NCBI GenBank assembly: GCA_031216915.1
Contig: CM062291.1
Coordinates: 31,356,984 to 31,420,983, forward strand
Length of the DNA stretch: 64,000 nucleotides
Source of the DNA: Pictodentalium vernedei
Lineage: Eukaryota > Mollusca > Scaphopoda > Dentaliida > Dentaliidae
Reading direction: 5' to 3'
The position numbers and the translations under genes are program-made. The first letter of the stretch is position 1. Every line of letters starts with the position of its first letter. Under the pieces are notes generated by a model that was given only the letters and a program-made list of their open reading frames with translations, had not been told where the DNA came from and searched no databases. This document shows positions 62,522 through 64,000 of this stretch, in pieces.

Positions 62522-63784
62522 CAGGGACGTGGCGACAGTAGTTGGAAATTCGGAGGGCAAGTCATGAGTAGTATTCCAAATGTTACTATTTACAACTACA
62601 GTGTACGCAATATCGAGCTTCATAAGTATGCATGATGTCAATCGGTATTAGATTTTTATAGTATGTCTACTTATCGTAAAAAACAAATCCTCGAAATGCA
62701 CTTCAAGAAAATCATGATTGAACTTGAGCATTTTTTGTAGCACATATTCAATTTCCACAATAATAACAAATAATAATAACCACCTGATAATTCTATCATA
62801 AATATGTTGGCTATTCTCAAAAATCGCCAGTTAATTTTCATTATTTTTTTCATTTTTTGTCTCAAAAACATAGGTTATGACCCCTCGTTGGAACGAGCTC
62901 GTCGAGCTCGTTCCAACGAGGGGTCATAACCTATGTTTTTGAGACAAAAAATGAAAAAAATTAGTTATTCAAAAATTATTTTTGCAAGTGTCGTCTGCTT
63001 TCTACGTTAGGTAAAGGGTTAAGAGAGCTAAAGAAATTAGCTGTTGCAGGTTAGTGTGCACCTGTGTCACTTTTTCTAATTAAACGTCATTAAATATGTC
63101 TACGTCTATAGATTCACTTTGTGTAAACATAATTCTTTAGCTTTTCTCTAATTTACCGCGGTGAGTTTGTTCGACTTTAGATATGCCTCTGATCTGCCCA
63201 ATAAATCTCTATAGAATCTTCTTTACTGTTTATATTCGGGTCCATATTGAAGCTAGTGCCACCCAACTGTTTACAACTACAGTGTACGCAATGTCGAGCT
63301 TCATAAGTATGCATGATGTTAATCGGAGCGAGATTTCTATAGTACGTTTACTTAGCGTAATAAAAAAAAATCCTTGAAATGCACTTCAAGAAAATCGCAT
63401 CATGTAAAGCCGTTAACCGGGGTTAATTCCATCATTCACAGTTACAAAATAATGAAACATCGAAAATTGATCATTCCTGCATAAGATCTCATTTAATTTT
63501 AAGAGAGTGTGAATTGCTCAAAGTTCTCAGCGTGTGCATTTGTTTAAAACATATTCAGTTCCCAGAATAATACCAAATAATAATAACCTGATAATTCTAT
63601 TATAATGTGTCAGTTACTAGAATCAATTTTATGCCCCCTTTCATGGCTTAATTTTTAAAAGTTTTCTCGGTAGTGAATTTCCAACTAGGGGCGGGGCGGG
63701 GGAGGGGATCCCTCTCTCGGTCCCTCGCTATAGTTGGAACTTCACTATCTACACCCCTATCGGAAACCTCTAGCCAAGTCTCTG
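62522..63784. mobile_element. hAT-N1 subfamily b, copy 4, with internal duplication
   Basis: Termini CAGGGACGTGGCGACAG and CCTCTAGCCAAGTCTCTG. Flanks CTCAGAAT (62514-62521) and CTCAAAAT (63785-63792) match at 7 of 8. The block TACAACTACAGTGTACGCAA, CGAGCTTCATAAGTATGCAT, CACTTCAAGAAAATC occurs twice (62590-62715, 63270-63400). A truncated PB-A MITE lies between the copies. Confidence 0.82.
62811..63022. mobile_element. PB-A MITE, left end truncated
   Basis: Begins inside the element at GGCTATTCTCAAAAATCGCC, so the CCCTTTACCCAACG end is missing, and ends intact at GGTAAAGGGTTAA. The hairpin is perfect (CGTTGGAACGAGCTCGTCGA). Confidence 0.9.
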
Positions 63785-63792
63785 CTCAAAAT

Positions 63793-64000
63793 GGGTAGGC
63801 TAAGACAGATAGAAGTCGTAATATGGGTAGAATGCGTGTTGGAATGGTAAGAATAAAGCCTGAGATACGCAAAAATGTTGAATTCCGGACGAATCTGAGC
63901 CAAATAAAGTCCACTGGTGTGATTTAGGTCGTTTTCGGTGACTGCAGGAAGTTGTCGGGTCGTTTGTGGTAATTAGTCACACGCCAAATCAAGAACCCTT
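63793..64000 (+). repeat. repeat shared with 24.5 kb at the window edge
   Basis: GTTGTCGGGTCGTTTGTGGT, AATTAGTCACACGCCAAATC resembles 24557-24606. Continues beyond the window. Confidence 0.5.

Overview
This window looks like repeat-dominated, AT-rich intergenic DNA of a non-vertebrate animal. The reasons are tRNA- and 5S-derived SINEs with a shared body, non-LTR retrotransposon remains with pentamer tails, many hAT and TTAA-type MITEs, and the absence of any bacterial-style gene density or operon. I would guess a marine invertebrate, possibly a deuterostome, because the SINE body carries a 'CTCCGGGTACTCCGGCTTCC'-like block of the kind seen in old metazoan SINE domains; this is weak evidence. 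I found no convincing intact host gene. One possible EGF-like exon fragment lies at 51271-51405. Family labels such as PB-A, hAT-N1 and TA-N1 are local names invented for this answer.

Layout. 0-7.3 kb: foldback elements, a TA-flanked MITE (TA-N1) and a 5S-headed SINE with target duplications. 7.3-13 kb: TTAA MITEs, variable-arm foldbacks, a second TA-N1 copy and a LINE 3' end with a (TGTTA)n tail. 13-18.7 kb: duplicated short repeats, an opposite-strand LINE fragment and hAT-N2. 18.7-23.6 kb: two hAT-N1 copies, each carrying the same internal TTAA MITE, on either side of a dead LINE that has been interrupted at least three times. 24-33 kb: six further PB-A copies, a foldback built of 21-mers, hAT-N3 and microsatellites. 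33-35.8 kb: a satellite of 17-bp units with a 68-bp higher-order repeat. 36-40 kb: SINEs, hAT-N2 and a CTCGAG-rich foldback containing a retroposed insert. 40.8-45.5 kb: an inverted tandem array of about 0.8-kb units with tRNA-like modules. 45.9-53.5 kb: a TTAA-bounded composite, hAT-like elements and many SINE pieces. 53.5-59 kb: long perfect hairpins and hAT-N4. 60.4-64 kb: two more hAT-N1 relatives and a TTAA MITE nested inside another.

How the parts relate. Most of the sequence is nested non-autonomous DNA transposons. The best-supported insertions are proven by exact target-site duplications: 8 bp for hAT, TTAA for the piggyBac-like MITEs, and 11-17 bp for retroposed pieces. The TTAA MITE PB-A/PB-B is the dominant family (at least 17 copies). 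Its long central hairpin varies between copies mostly in a base-pair-preserving way. No transposase was recognised, so all DNA elements here would depend on enzymes encoded elsewhere. All coordinates come from reading by eye, so repeat edges may be off by a few bases.
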